A stretch of DNA of 64,000 nt from Erinaceus europaeus. Its lineage: Eukaryota; Chordata; Mammalia; Eulipotyphla; Erinaceidae. Within the stretch, counting starts at the first letter, position 1, and each line of letters opens with the position of its first letter. The position numbers and the translations under genes were made by a program. Below the pieces are notes generated by a model. It made no database searches. It saw only the letters and a list, made by a program, of their open reading frames with translations, and was not told the DNA's origin. The stretch is taken from NCBI RefSeq assembly GCF_950295315.1, contig NC_080165.1, positions 10,221,723 to 10,285,722 on the forward strand, given 5' to 3'. Shown here in pieces: positions 63,891 to 64,000 of the stretch.

Positions 63891-64000
63891 CTCACAATGT
63901 AGCTCACAAGGCAAGTCTAGAGATGACTTCAGTATTAAGCTAACGCACTAAAATTTTCAACCGCATAGATTGTAAGATAATATAGGTACAATTTCATACT

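Overview
This is mammalian (eukaryotic) nuclear DNA, AT-rich and made mostly of interspersed repeats. I found no intact host protein-coding gene. The best lineage call is a hedgehog (Erinaceidae, probably Erinaceus). Three things support this. Dozens of copies of tRNA-derived SINEs have heads of the type GCGCAGCGGGTTAAGCGC. Abundant L1 pieces are present. There is also a fragment of a Vingi-type non-LTR retrotransposon, an Ingi-related LINE clade described as recently expanded in hedgehogs. The species call rests on remembered repeat families, not on a search.

Layout. 0-13 kb: L1 3' ends, tRNA-SINEs, one solo LTR (3289-3735), and two short insertions carrying the Vingi 3' tail (5285-5333, 7703-7898). 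13-17 kb: three solo LTRs of three different families, one with a higher-order minisatellite. 17-26 kb: sparse old L1, many SINEs, and a Vingi reverse-transcriptase C-terminal pseudogene (21001-21828). 26-38 kb: a solo LTR with a hexanucleotide expansion, an internally deleted SINE, a tailless 61-bp SINE head, another LTR, and a full nesting of a solo LTR inside an L1 (37933-38920). 42.9-49.3 kb: a row of abutting SINEs, the last of which was hit by a 5.4-kb non-autonomous endogenous retrovirus (43718-49092). 49.7-55 kb: a solo LTR with a duplicated U3 segment, two weaker LTR candidates, and SINEs including an inverted chimera. 55.7-62.7 kb: L1 in several age layers with an LTR nested inside. 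The end of the window holds an unexplained 0.75-kb segment and one more SINE.

The strongest biology is retroviral. At least nine LTR insertions lie in 64 kb. Most start TG, end CA and carry a clean 6-bp target duplication, as expected of class II (betaretrovirus-like) ERVs. One LTR family (14671-15151, 26617-27069, 58465-58907) carries, in U3 of every copy here, a 34-nt stretch nearly identical to the 5' half of tRNA-Gly(GCC). The match starts at the mature tRNA 5' end and stops inside the anticodon loop, like a 5' tRNA half. The provirus keeps LTRs, a Lys-type primer site, a broken matrix-type gag start, a broken env end and a polypurine tract. About 2.8 kb between them is replaced by AT-rich non-coding DNA, an arrangement like mouse ETn.

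Endpoints backed by a target-site duplication are exact to a base or two. Other repeat edges are approximate (about 10-30 bp). SINE families are labelled A (GCGCAGCGGGTTAAGCGC head), B (CCAGGTGGTGGCRCACCTGG head), C (CACCACCATAAGCCAGAGCTG core) and D (GTGGCTCAGTGGATAAAGC head) for use in this annotation only.
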